Source: JAWKOK01 sp963765875 (GTDB lineage: Bacteria; Chloroflexota; Anaerolineae; Caldilineales; Caldilineaceae). From it: DNA of 64,000 nucleotides. Position numbers and translations under genes: made by a program. Shown piece by piece: positions 26,453-35,949 of the stretch. The notes beneath the pieces are model-generated. The model worked only from the letters and a program-made list of their open reading frames with translations, was not told the DNA's origin and ran no database searches. Positions within the stretch are counted from its first letter, which is position 1. Every line of letters starts with the position of its first letter. Where the stretch lies: NCBI GenBank assembly GCA_963765875.1, contig CAVXYK010000003.1, forward strand, positions 186,001-250,000. The letters run 5' to 3'.

Positions 26453-27724
26453 ATGTCTGATCTGCAGTTAAATTCCATGAATATCTCACAACTAGACGCA
26501 ATGAACCTGGATGAACTGCGCGAGATTGCGCGGTCAATTGACATCACAGGATACACGCGCCTCAAAAAATACGACCTGGTCATGCGCCTGTTGCGCGCGA
26601 ATGCAGAAGAGCAGGGGTACAGTTTCGGCGGAGGAATCCTTGAAGTCGTACAGGATGGAATTGGTTTCTTGCGCAGCGACCATCTGCTTCCAGGACCGCA
26701 GGATGTCTACGTAAGCCAGAGCCAAATCAGGCGATTTGGTCTGAGGACCGGCGATTTCGTCGTCGGCCAAGTACGTCCACCAAAAGAAACCGAAAAATAT
26801 AATGGACTACTCAAGGTGGAAGCCGTCAACGGTGTCGATCCGGAAACGGCCAAGAGGCGCCCGCACTTTGACAAACTCACTCCGATCTTTCCAGAGGAAC
26901 AGTTTGAAATGGAGACGCGGGCGAACGTCATTTCCACCCGCATGATCGATCTGCTGGCGCCTGTTGGACGTGGACAGCGTGGCCTGATTGTCAGTCCGCC
27001 AAAGGCCGGCAAGACAACCGTTCTCAAGCGCTTCGCCAATGGCATCTCAGAAAATTACAAAGATGTTCACCTGATGGTCGTCTTGATCGGTGAGCGCCCC
27101 GAAGAAGTTACGGACATGGATCGGTCGGTCGACGCGGAAGTGATCAGCAGCACGTTTGATGAGCCGGTGCAGAACCACGTGCGCGTGGCCGAAATGGCCC
27201 TGGCGCGCGCCAAACGGCTGGTCGAAAGTGACAAAGACGTTGTAATTCTTTTGGACAGCGTCACACGACTGGCCAGAGCCTATAACCTGACAGTTCCACC
27301 GTCAGGGCGCACGCTCTCAGGCGGTATCGACCCGGCGGCGCTCTACCCGCCCAAGCGCTTTTTTGGCGCCGCACGCAACATTGAGGAAGGCGGCAGTCTG
27401 ACGATCATCGCCACGGCTTTGGTCGACACCGGCAGTCGCATGGATGATGTCATCTATGAGGAGTTCAAGGGTACGGGCAATATGGAGTTGCACTTGAGCC
27501 GAAAACTCGCTGAACGACGCATCTTCCCCGCCTTCGATATTGAACGCAGCGGCACTCGAGCCGAAGAGAAACTATTGGATGCAGAGGTTCTGGCCAAGGT
27601 CTATACATTGCGCCGTATGATCGACGCCATGGGTGGCGGTTATGAAGCGATTCTACCGATCATGGAACGTCTGAGTCGTACACGGAACAACCACGAATTC
27701 CTGGAGACGTTGACAAAACGGTAA
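26453..27724 (+). CDS. rho: Transcription termination factor Rho
   Basis: Hexameric RNA helicase that ends transcription. The 423 residues include an N-terminal helical domain (ISQLDAMNLDELREIARSI), the RNA-binding OSB fold (YSFGGGILEVVQDGIGFLRS), the P-loop SPPKAGKTTVLKRFANG, Walker B VVILLDSVTRLARAYN, the Q-loop region PPSGRTLSGGIDPAALYPPK and the R-loop FKGTGNMELHLSRK. Length and motifs are those of a standard, insertion-free Rho. A weak AGGG site precedes the ATG. It appears to be a single-gene unit with a terminator at 27788. Confidence 0.97.
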   Translation: MSDLQLNSMNISQLDAMNLDELREIARSIDITGYTRLKKYDLVMRLLRANAEEQGYSFGGGILEVVQDGIGFLRSDHLLPGPQDVYVSQSQIRRFGLRTGDFVVGQVRPPKETEKYNGLLKVEAVNGVDPETAKRRPHFDKLTPIFPEEQFEMETRANVISTRMIDLLAPVGRGQRGLIVSPPKAGKTTVLKRFANGISENYKDVHLMVVLIGERPEEVTDMDRSVDAEVISSTFDEPVQNHVRVAEMALARAKRLVESDKDVVILLDSVTRLARAYNLTVPPSGRTLSGGIDPAALYPPKRFFGAARNIEEGGSLTIIATALVDTGSRMDDVIYEEFKGTGNMELHLSRKLAERRIFPAFDIERSGTRAEEKLLDAEVLAKVYTLRRMIDAMGGGYEAILPIMERLSRTRNNHEFLETLTKR

Positions 27725-27787
27725 AACATTTTAATAATTGCAAGCCTGTATCAACCACGTGTACACACGAAAAACCTACGCCAAGTC

Positions 27788-27818
27788 AACGATTACCCCA
27801 TGAAGCGGGGTAATCGTT
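27788..27818 (+). terminator. Terminator after rho
   Basis: 12-bp stem, AACGATTACCCC (27788-27799) with its complement (27807-27818), loop of 7, followed by a T-rich stretch (TTCTATTTTA). Confidence 0.75.
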
Positions 27819-27850
27819 CTATTTTAGGGGAGTAAGTAGGCCTCAATGAC

Positions 27851-27879
27851 TTGGAAGTGAAAATCGTTAGTGCTATAAT
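27851..27879 (+). promoter_or_regulatory. Promoter of the LysM/M23 gene
   Basis: TTGGAA (27851-27856), 17-base spacer and a perfect TATAAT (27874-27879). The predicted leader is about 100 bases. Confidence 0.55.
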
Positions 27880-27987
27880 CGAACAGCAATTAGGAAAAGT
27901 CCGGATCTAGATCTCCCATCGGAAATTGCACTGCAAGTGTACGAAACGAATTTTTCCTTTGAGATTGCCTGATTCACGGAGCACTAT

Positions 27988-29298
27988 ATGTCGTCTGACA
28001 ATAAGGCATTGTTTGGTAGCCAACCAAGGCTAACAAAGTCTGCCGGACTGAATAATAGAATCGACCCGATCTCAAGTAGTACCTCCCCCCTTCATCAATC
28101 CAATTCACCAGGACACTCTAGCATGACACGCTATGAGTTTTCTGCGCCTTCATCATTGGCCACTACGGTATCTGCCAGCAGTCCTGAGCATACCTCGCCA
28201 GGTACGGCCTGGCCTCATGCCGCTCAGACGCCTCCGCTCGATTCGATTTCTCGAATAAAGCGCCAGTTCCAAGGAATCCTGAGCGATCAGGTAACGCCGC
28301 TACGACTTGCAGGCCATCTATCTGTCCTGCTCGTTGCAGCTGTCATCCTGATTCTGAGTCAGGCCGATCTCCCGGAATGGGACATCGAGATTGGAACGAT
28401 GTCTGGAAGCTCCTCCTCTGTAGAAACTGACCTTCAAACAGGCGCCCTGAATGCGCAAGGAGTGGTCCAGGCCAACGATGATTCCACCACCACCGAGGCA
28501 TTGCAGCGTGCAGCTGTGCCCTTTACTATCATCCCGGAACGGGGCCGAGAAGAGATCCAAGCGTATGAGGTTCAATCGGGTGATACCGTTCTAGGTATCG
28601 CTGAGAAGTTTGGTCTTTATCCGGAAACTGTCCAATGGTCGAATCCCGAGTTGGAGGCCAACCCAGATCTGCTGCGTATCGGTGACAAGCTGCGTATCCT
28701 GCCGTTGAACGGCGCAATCCACACTGTCTCACCCGGAGACACTCTTTCCTCGCTGGCATCTAAGTACAAAGTCTCCATAGAGGATATCACTGGCTATACG
28801 GCCAACAACATTGGCGACGCTTCAGAAGCTCTTGTGGTTGGTGCAGAAATTGTGGTGCCTGGCGGTTCCAAGCCGTATGTTTCGCGACAGGTTGCCGCCT
28901 ACAGTGGACCGATTCCAACCAGCGCGTATAAGGGTTCGGGAGCCTTCACCTGGCCGGTCAGCGGATCAATTTCACAGCGCCATTGGAGCGGACATCGGGC
29001 CATTGATATCGGTTCATGGAACGGCTCGCCCATCAAGGCATCGGACAGCGGCTATGTCGTCGCTGCCGGTGGTGGCTGGAATGGCGGCTACGGCAACTAT
29101 GTGCTCATTGATCACGGCAATGGATTCACGACCCTGTATGCCCATTTGAGTGGCATTTTTGTTCGCACAGGCGAAAATGTATCACGCGGCGAACAGATCG
29201 GATCGGCAGGAAACACTGGCAACAGTACGGGTCCTCATCTCCATTTTGAGGTCCGCTACCAAGGTGTGCCACAAAATCCATTTACCTATCTGCCATAG
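27988..29298 (+). CDS. LysM domain M23-family endopeptidase
   Basis: Cell-wall hydrolase or peptidase of 436 residues. A disordered N-terminus is followed by one membrane anchor at about residues 108-127 (LAGHLSVLLVAAVILILSQA), then two LysM repeats that bind peptidoglycan (YEVQSGDTVLGIAEKFGL and HTVSPGDTLSSLASKYKV) and a C-terminal M23 domain. The zinc ligands are visible: HRAIDIG (HxxxD) and GPHLHFEV (HxH), with YVLIDHGNGFTTLYAHL between. Enzyme activity is expected outside the membrane, probably in cell-wall remodelling. GGAG lies just before the ATG. It converges with fumC on a shared terminator. Confidence 0.92.
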   Translation: MSSDNKALFGSQPRLTKSAGLNNRIDPISSSTSPLHQSNSPGHSSMTRYEFSAPSSLATTVSASSPEHTSPGTAWPHAAQTPPLDSISRIKRQFQGILSDQVTPLRLAGHLSVLLVAAVILILSQADLPEWDIEIGTMSGSSSSVETDLQTGALNAQGVVQANDDSTTTEALQRAAVPFTIIPERGREEIQAYEVQSGDTVLGIAEKFGLYPETVQWSNPELEANPDLLRIGDKLRILPLNGAIHTVSPGDTLSSLASKYKVSIEDITGYTANNIGDASEALVVGAEIVVPGGSKPYVSRQVAAYSGPIPTSAYKGSGAFTWPVSGSISQRHWSGHRAIDIGSWNGSPIKASDSGYVVAAGGGWNGGYGNYVLIDHGNGFTTLYAHLSGIFVRTGENVSRGEQIGSAGNTGNSTGPHLHFEVRYQGVPQNPFTYLP

Positions 29299-29318
29299 TC
29301 CTCAACAATCAAGTTAAT

Positions 29319-29360
29319 AAAACAACGGTCCGGTGAATGAATTCACCGGACCGTTGTTTT
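29319..29360. terminator. Bidirectional terminator between the M23 gene and fumC
   Basis: Nearly perfect 20-bp arms (29319-29338 and 29341-29360) flanked by A4 and T4; it can stop transcription from both converging genes. Confidence 0.88.
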
Positions 29361-29389
29361 ATTATTCGTCAATGGACCAACGATGGGCG

Positions 29390-30778
29390 CTACTTCTGAA
29401 TGCCGCCTTCTGTCAATTGCCTCGGATCAAGCAAGCGATCCAGTTCTTCGCTGCTGAGATCGGTCTCTTCGAGAGCCACCTCTTTCAACAGACGACCTTC
29501 GGCATAGGAGCGCTTGGCAATCTTGGCGCCGCTCTCGTAGCCGATAACCGGATTGAGCGCAGTGACCAGGATCGGATTTCGTCCCACAAGGTCAGAGATG
29601 CGCTCTTCGTTGACAGTGAAACCGGCGATTGCCTTGTCTGCCAGCACACGGCTTGCACTGCCAAGCGTATGAACGCTCTGAAGCAAATTGTACGCAATCA
29701 CGGGAAGCATGACATTGAGCTGGAAGTTGCCGGCCTGCCCGCCAATCGTGATCGTCAGGTCATTGCCCATCACCTGAGCACAGACCATTGTGACCGCTTC
29801 TGGAATGACCGGATTGATCTTCCCGGGCATGATACTGCTGCCGGGCTGCAACGCAGGCAGAGAGATCTCGCCAATACCAGCAATGGGGCCGCTATTCATC
29901 CAGCGCAGATCATTGGAAATTTTCATCAAGCTTACAGCCACCGTCTTGAGTTGTCCGCTCAATTCTACAGCTGCATCCTGCGTACTCAAGCCGACAAAGA
30001 AATTGCGGCTTGGCAGTAGCGGCAAGCCGGTCATTTCAGCCAGTTTCTCGGCGATTCGTTCGGCGAATTCCGGGTGAGCGTTGATGCCGGTGCCAACTGC
30101 CGTGCCGCCTTGGGTCAGTTCAGCGATACGCGGCAGCGCCCCTTCAACCCGCTCGATGCCTTGTGCAATCTGGCTTGCCCATCCGCCCAGTTCCTGACCC
30201 AGCCTGATCGGCATGGCGTCCATCAAGTGTGTGCGTCCGGTCGTGACCACATGATCGACTTCAGCAGCCTTTTCAAGCAGGGCTGTCTCAAGATACTTGA
30301 GCCCGGGAATCAAGTCTTCCGCGACTGCAAGATACGCACTGAGATGAATGGCCGTGGGAATCACGTCATTGCTGCTCTGCCCCATGTTGACATGGTCATT
30401 GGGATGGACCGTGTCGCCAAGGTATTGAGTCGCTAAGTTCGCAATGACTTCATTGGTGTTCATATTGGTACTGGTGCCGGAGCCGGTCTGAAAAATATCA
30501 AGGGGAAAGTGGCTGTCATACTTCCCTTCCTCGACTTCAGCCGCGGCCTTGCGAATGGCAGATGCGATTTCAGGCTGCATCAGCCCAAGATCGACATTCA
30601 CCGCCGCTGCCGCCGCCTTGATCATGCCCAGGGCACGGATAAAAGTGCGCGGGAAGCGGAGATCGCTGATCGGAAAGTTTTCCACCGCGCGCTGTGTCTG
30701 CGCCGCATAGAGCGCATCAGCCGGCACCTGAATATCACCTAGACTGTCGTGCTCAATGCGATAATTCTGCTCTGACAT
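29390..30778 (-). CDS. fumC: Class II fumarate hydratase
   Basis: Interconverts fumarate and malate in the TCA cycle. I start at the ATG at 30776-30778 (MSEQNYRIEHDSLGDIQVP), seven bases after AGGAG, giving 462 residues, the usual length. Signatures include QTGSGTSTNMNTNEVIA, GRTHLMDAMP and the superfamily motif GSSIMPGKINPVIPE. No iron-sulphur ligands are needed in this class. Transcribed alone on the minus strand. Confidence 0.97.
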   Translation of the reverse strand: MSEQNYRIEHDSLGDIQVPADALYAAQTQRAVENFPISDLRFPRTFIRALGMIKAAAAAVNVDLGLMQPEIASAIRKAAAEVEEGKYDSHFPLDIFQTGSGTSTNMNTNEVIANLATQYLGDTVHPNDHVNMGQSSNDVIPTAIHLSAYLAVAEDLIPGLKYLETALLEKAAEVDHVVTTGRTHLMDAMPIRLGQELGGWASQIAQGIERVEGALPRIAELTQGGTAVGTGINAHPEFAERIAEKLAEMTGLPLLPSRNFFVGLSTQDAAVELSGQLKTVAVSLMKISNDLRWMNSGPIAGIGEISLPALQPGSSIMPGKINPVIPEAVTMVCAQVMGNDLTITIGGQAGNFQLNVMLPVIAYNLLQSVHTLGSASRVLADKAIAGFTVNEERISDLVGRNPILVTALNPVIGYESGAKIAKRSYAEGRLLKEVALEETDLSSEELDRLLDPRQLTEGGIQK

Positions 30779-31005
30779 TGGTCTGCTCCTTGACACTCAT
30801 ATTTTAGAAATGGGCGTTACGAACAAGAAAAAGCACAAAAAATGACCGAAAGGTTGCTCATAAACCCAATACGGACGAATCGATCCGCGTTTTCGACGGA
30901 CATATTTTATCATCGGTAGCGGGTCAATGCACGTTCAACGCCTTTCTACAGGCAGAATCTTAGCATCTTCACGCTCCCGCTTCTGCGTTCCTTCCAACAG
31001 CATGT

Positions 31006-31034
31006 TTGACACCTTCCACAAGCTTGCCTACAAT
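31006..31034 (+). promoter_or_regulatory. Promoter of the two-component operon
   Basis: TTGACA (31006-31011), 17-base spacer, TACAAT (31029-31034). The predicted start near 31041 lies just before the 13-bp tandem repeat, about 195 bases ahead of the response regulator. Confidence 0.7.
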
Positions 31035-31049
31035 CGAATGGAGTCCTTC

Positions 31050-31075
31050 ACGATAGCCGTACACGATAGCCGTAC
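31050..31075 (+). repeat. Tandem 13-bp repeat in leader
   Basis: Two exact adjacent copies of ACGATAGCCGTAC (31050-31062 and 31063-31075) just downstream of the predicted transcription start. It could be a direct-repeat operator for the OmpR-type regulator or a chance duplication. Confidence 0.6.
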
Positions 31076-31236
31076 AGCGACAAGGACTCACACAGTAGAG
31101 ACTGGCTGAGTCGTTGGTCTCAAATGAACGTATTCCAGACAGTGCTCCATTTACTGACAGAACCTATCCAAGCGTTGGCCAAACTATGGGCTAGGTAATT
31201 CAGCGGAGCATATACAAGCCGCAAGTCGGAGACATG

Positions 31237-31915
31237 ATGGCCGAACGCATTCTTGTTGTGGAGGATGATCGTCGAATTCGCGATCTATTGCGACGGGGTC
31301 TGATCTTCGAAGGCTACACGGTGGATAGTGCAGAAGATGGCGAGGCGGCCCTAGCCATCGCACGCGATCGACCACCGGAAGCAGTGATTCTGGACCTTAT
31401 GTTACCCGGCATCGACGGCCTTGAAGTGTGTCGACGCCTGCGCAACGCGTCCAACGTGCCCATCCTGATTCTGACGGCACGGGACACTGTGGCCGACCGT
31501 GTAGAGGGCCTGGACGCCGGCGCCGATGACTACCTGGTCAAGCCATTCGCATTTGATGAGTTATTGGCCCGTCTACGCGCGCTCTTCCGACGACATCGCA
31601 TGGAAAGCGCCCCCGATATCTATGAGTACGCCGATCTCACCCTCGATCCGAGAACTCGCCAGGTATTTCGCGCCGGCGAAGAGATTCACCTTGACGGCCA
31701 AAGAGTTCGATCTGCTTGAGTTCTTCATTCGCCACCCCAATCAAGTCTTAACCCGCGAGATGATCTACGAGCACATTTGGGAGTATGATTTTGGCGGCGA
31801 GAGCAACATCATTGAAGTCTATGTACGCTATCTGCGTACGAAATTGGAAGCCGGCAACGGGTCCAGGCTGATTCAAACAGTACGCGGTGTAGGATACGCA
31901 CTGCGTGAAGCGTAA
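31237..31915 (+). pseudogene. OmpR-family response regulator, one frameshift
   Basis: Two-component transcription factor, about 225 residues when the shift is repaired. The receiver domain is complete: RILVVEDD, phospho-acceptor in AVILDLMLPGIDGL, ILTARD, and the lysine in DYLVKPFAFDELLARL. The C-terminal winged helix follows in another frame (LTAKEFDLLEFFIRHPNQVL, then VYVRYLRTKLEAG and VRGVGYALRE). The join is at about 31690-31692, where removing one T from CCTTGACG restores GEEIHLTAKEFDLLE. A sequencing insertion is the simplest reading. The cognate kinase follows at 32123. Confidence 0.88.
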
Positions 31916-32122
31916 TCATCGGGCAAGTTGTCATCGTTGTTGACCGAGGCCGACCTCTTACCTCGGTCTCAGGTTGTCTTCATGCAACAGTAAGCCAGCC
32001 CACGTAAACTGGGTGGCATGACATCGCTCTTTCTCACTTCACCCACCAAAACCTCGGCATCGGGCCTGCGGCCAGAGCCTCGATCCGACACCAATCGTTG
32101 GAATAATGAGCCGGCTCACCGC

Positions 32123-33652
32123 ATGACCATTCGCCTTAGACTCACATTTTGGTACACCGCCCTGCTCGGCACTACGCTAATTCTATTTAGCGTGGTCGTC
32201 TATTCGGCGCTTGCCAGCAATCTGTGGGTTCAGGTCGAACAGGACGCAGCACGGCAAGCGAATGAAGTAGCCAGTGCACTGGCACAGCAGCTTCAATTCG
32301 ACGTGCTAATCATCCGCAACAGCCCAACACGCGTACAGATTCCTGAACTCGACTTCTTTGCCAGTGCATCAGGCGTGCAACTGGTTGGGCTGGACGGCAT
32401 GATCCTGAAGCGCAGTAGCAATCTCGGCGCAACGACTGTTCCAGAGTTTCGTACCGCCTTGGAACCGGTTGGTCGCAGACTTGAGCATGTCTATTACGCA
32501 GATATCGGAGACGATACCCAGTTGCTCGTCTATAGCGTTCCACTTGTCACCGGCGACGCTGTGATCGGAGCCGTTCAAGTCATCAAATCGGTGACAGCAG
32601 TAGAGAACGCGTTGCGCCAGGTCAGTCGATACCTGATTTTGGGCACAGGCCTCAGTCTGATACTGGCGGCCATCGTCGGCGCCTTCTTGGCCCGACGGGC
32701 ACTGGCCCCCATTGACACAATCACTGAAACAGCAAATCAGATCGCCAAGACCCGAAATCTGGGACAACGCCTGACCATCACTGAGGACAGTAGTGAAGTC
32801 GGTCGGTTGGCGGCGACATTCAACGCGATGTTGGACCATATCGAGCAATTGTTTGACACTCAGCAACGCCTCATCGCCGACGTAAGCCATGAACTGCGAA
32901 CACCACTCACAACGGTTCAGGGCAACGTCGATCTGCTACAACGCATGGCGGCCTCGTCTCATGAGCCTGTTGACCGTACTTCGAGTAATGCAGTCAACAA
33001 TCTAGTGCTCAACAATGAAGCAGCTGACGATGGGGCGGCCAATGACGAGTCGATCAATATGGTATTGGGGGAAGTACTCGAAGAAGTTCAGGCTGAGACC
33101 TCGCGCATGGGTACGATGATCAACGATCTCCTGCTGATTGCTCAGGCAGACAGCGGCGTACTTCAAATACAGAAGGAACCGGTAGAGATCGATACGCTGG
33201 TACTCGACGTTTTTCGTCAGGCGCACAGAATTGCGGATCGGCAAAAGGGAACTGGCGCGCTGGAAATACGCCTTGGCAGTGAAGATCAAGCGCTTGTTCT
33301 GGGAGATCGGGAGCGTTTGCGTCAGCTTCTGCTCAATTTAATGGACAATGCCATCAAATATACACCGGACGGCGGCACCATTACCATCGGGCTTAGCAAG
33401 GCTGATGGCTGGGTTCAGGTCTCGGTCGCCGACACCGGCATTGGCATCACAACGGAAAACCAACATCTGGTCTTCGACCGATTCTATCGCACAGACAAAG
33501 CACGCAGTCGAGAATTGGGTGGAAGTGGACTGGGACTCAGCATCGTACAATCGATTGCAGATGCCCATGGCGGATACGTGACGGTTGAAAGCGAACTGAA
33601 TGAAGGTAGCACATTTTCGCTCTGGTTGCCTCAGGTAGATGAAACCGAATAA
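32123..33652 (+). CDS. Membrane sensor histidine kinase
   Basis: Partner kinase of the upstream regulator. I prefer the ATG at 32123 (MTIRLRLTFWYTALLGTTL), the normal start of this family, giving 509 residues; an in-frame ATG at 32018 would add 35 unstructured residues. TM1 is at residues 11-31, followed by an extracytoplasmic region of about 130 residues, TM2 (LILGTGLSLILAAIVGAFLA), HAMP, a HisKA box with DVSHELRTPLTTVQGN and an HATPase domain (NLMDNAIKYTPDGG, VADTGIGI, GGSGLGLSIV). A 40-residue acidic insert lies within the dimerisation region. The stimulus is unknown. Confidence 0.92.
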   Translation: MTIRLRLTFWYTALLGTTLILFSVVVYSALASNLWVQVEQDAARQANEVASALAQQLQFDVLIIRNSPTRVQIPELDFFASASGVQLVGLDGMILKRSSNLGATTVPEFRTALEPVGRRLEHVYYADIGDDTQLLVYSVPLVTGDAVIGAVQVIKSVTAVENALRQVSRYLILGTGLSLILAAIVGAFLARRALAPIDTITETANQIAKTRNLGQRLTITEDSSEVGRLAATFNAMLDHIEQLFDTQQRLIADVSHELRTPLTTVQGNVDLLQRMAASSHEPVDRTSSNAVNNLVLNNEAADDGAANDESINMVLGEVLEEVQAETSRMGTMINDLLLIAQADSGVLQIQKEPVEIDTLVLDVFRQAHRIADRQKGTGALEIRLGSEDQALVLGDRERLRQLLLNLMDNAIKYTPDGGTITIGLSKADGWVQVSVADTGIGITTENQHLVFDRFYRTDKARSRELGGSGLGLSIVQSIADAHGGYVTVESELNEGSTFSLWLPQVDETE

Positions 33653-33746
33653 CCTCGAGCCTGTCGAGCCATACACAGAACAAGTGCCTCAATTTCACTT
33701 TCCGCCAGGTCTCGCAGCTCTCATCAGCGTCAAACACCTCGGAGCC

Positions 33747-35485
33747 TTACCGATCCGGATCCTGAAGGTTCGAGACAGCTCCAATCGTAGGATATCCCGC
33801 GGCGCTGGCCTGAGCGTCAGCCTCGGAAGTAAGTCGAGCACCCTCAACGGGAAGCGCCAAGAAAAACGTCGTCCCGCGCCCCACTTCACTGCGAACCCAT
33901 ATCTCACCGCCATGCGCTTCAGCGATAGCATTACACAGAAAGAGGCCGAGACCGGCTCCGGCAGTGCTTCGTCGCAACGTGCTGTCCACGCGATAGAAGC
34001 TCTCAAAAATGTGGGGAAGTTCGTCCGCCGGAATGCCGATTCCGTTATCAGCCACGAAAATCACCACGCGTTGGCTGTCATCATCATAGGGAGCATCTTC
34101 AATCCAACCGCCAATTCGGATTGTCCCACCTTCTGGCGAATACTTGATCGAATTTCCCATCAGGTTATTAAGCACCTGCCGCAGACGCTCTTCATCGCCC
34201 CAGATCAGAGGTAATGCTTGCGCAAAATCGAGTTCAATCCGATGCGCAGTGGTCTGTGTCCGAAACGCAGCTGCCACCTTCTCAGCCAGCAATTCAACAT
34301 TGACATCGGAGAAATCAAGCCGGAGCCCGCTTGCCTGGATTCGGCTTGCATCCAACAGGTTGTTGATCAGCGACTCCAACCGATCGGCCTCTTCCTCAAT
34401 GATCTCCAGCCCCTGCCGGGCCGTAGTGATGTCCCATTCAGCATCCTCGCGTGCTAGTGTCTGGGCATACCCTTTGATCAAAGCCACCGGTGTTTTCAAC
34501 TCGTGGGAGATGATGGACGTGAAGGTCGACTTGATCTCTTCTTCCTCACGGAAGCGCGTGATATCGTAGACATTCACCACGATATTGACCAAGCGATCCT
34601 CTTCATTCCTGATGGGCGTAAACGTCACGGTCAGTGTCAATCGCCGACCACCGGGGCGCGCCAGATCGCCTTCACATCGCAAATTGTCGCCGTAGAAGAA
34701 GCTTTCTAGATCGGACGCTTCGCTGAGATCATCACCTACCACGCCATCAAGCGCCAATACTTCATGATATGGTTGACCGACAGCATCTGCCGGCACAATA
34801 TCAAGCATGGCAGCCAGCGTCTGATTGATGACCAGCACCCGCTGCTGGTCATCGAGAATCATGATGCCGTTGGCGCTGTTCTCAATGATCGTCGCCAGAC
34901 GGCTGCGCTCATTTTCCAGTTGATGGTAGAGCTTGGCATTGCGCACGGCCACGGCGGCCTGATTGGCAAACCCTTGCAAGAGCTGAGTATCCATCTGCGT
35001 GAAGGCGTATTCGCCCCGAAACAGATAGATTAGGCCCAAGAGCTCGTCTTCAAAGAGCAGTGGAATGCCGACGACCTGCCCCAATGGGCCTCCCAGCTTC
35101 TCTTCCACCAATCGAACGCGTTCCTGGAGATCAACAATATGGGATTCGACTTTGTCCTCATCAAACTCGTAGTTTGGCGACTCATCGATCTGTACGTAAG
35201 GCCCGACATCCAAGAGTGGTTCAAAAGAGGGCAGTATTTGCGCGGGAATGTTGTAGGTTGCACGTATCTGAAAACGGGGCAATGCAATAGGCGACATCTC
35301 ATAATCTGCGCCGTCTCGCTCCAGTACAATCAGGCCGGCGCGGCAGCCGACCATTTCTGCCGCGCTATTGAGAATCAGTTCCAGCAGGCTGGGCAATTCC
35401 AACCTTGAGGTCATGGCGCGTGTAATGCCAGCAAATATTCACGCTGTCGAAGTTGGTAGGTTGCGAGAAGTGCGGGTACATTCAT
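33747..35485 (-). pseudogene. Soluble GAF-PAS histidine kinase, one N-terminal frameshift
   Basis: A cytoplasmic kinase with no membrane segment. From 35414 the frame encodes a GAF domain (residues 1-165), a PAS domain (starting NSANGIMILDDQQRVLVINQ), HisKA with SIISHELKTPVALIKGYAQ and a full HATPase (NLMGNSIKYSPEGG, VADNGIGIP, GAGLGLFLCNAIAEAHGG). The natural start is further upstream at 35483-35485 (MNVPALLATYQLRQREYLLA); adding one base between 35426 and 35427 joins it as LLAITRAMTSRLEL. The core kinase from 35414 is intact. It converges with the membrane kinase at 32123 and is last in the glmU group. Confidence 0.88.
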
Positions 35486-35536
35486 GTCAAATCGATTGAG
35501 CTACAAGGCTATCGCGGCGATGAAACTGGGGCGTGA

Positions 35537-35930
35537 TCACTCAGAAGCAGAAGGGATTGCACCCGGAAACATCGGCAGGAGCGCTGCATGAGGTTTCGAT
35601 AACGCCATCGGCATCGGCAATGTATACCGTCATGTCCGCGCCAAGCTCTGCCATCACCTGACGACAGATTCCACACGGCGACCCACCGTCCCGCGTAACG
35701 ACGGCAATGGCCACGAAATCTCTGGCGGCCGGCAGCAACAGCGCTGGTCAAGGCAACACGTTCAGCGCATATGCTCGCTGGATATGAAGCATTCTCAACA
35801 TTGCAGCCAGTATAGACAGTGCCATCAGATGCTAATACAGCGGAGCCCACCCGATATTTGCTGTACGGAGCGTAGGCACGCTCGCGCGCGGCCGAGTGCA
35901 TGATCGACCAATTCTTCAGGCGATACTCAT
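35537..35930 (-). pseudogene. cdd: Cytidine deaminase, several frameshifts
   Basis: Zinc enzyme that deaminates cytidine for pyrimidine salvage. Pieces in order: an N-terminal helix (EELVDHA) after an ATG at 35928-35930 with a GGAGAGGA site; ERAYAPYSKYRVGSAVL; TGCNVENASYPASICAERVA with the CAE zinc/proton motif; then in another frame SPCGICRQVMAELGADM with the PCxxC zinc cysteines; and in a third frame ALLPMFPGAIPSASE at 35537. Three or more frame changes are needed within 400 bases. All catalytic residues survive, so indel errors are likely. Confidence 0.85.
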
Positions 35931-35949
35931 CAGCAATTCGTCCTCTCCT

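Larger units (their letters stand above)
30779..31233. other. Divergent fumC/response-regulator intergenic region
   Basis: No gene is seen in about 455 bases. It contains the strong plus-strand promoter at 31006-31034 and a tandem 13-bp repeat at 31050-31075. Confidence 0.5.
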
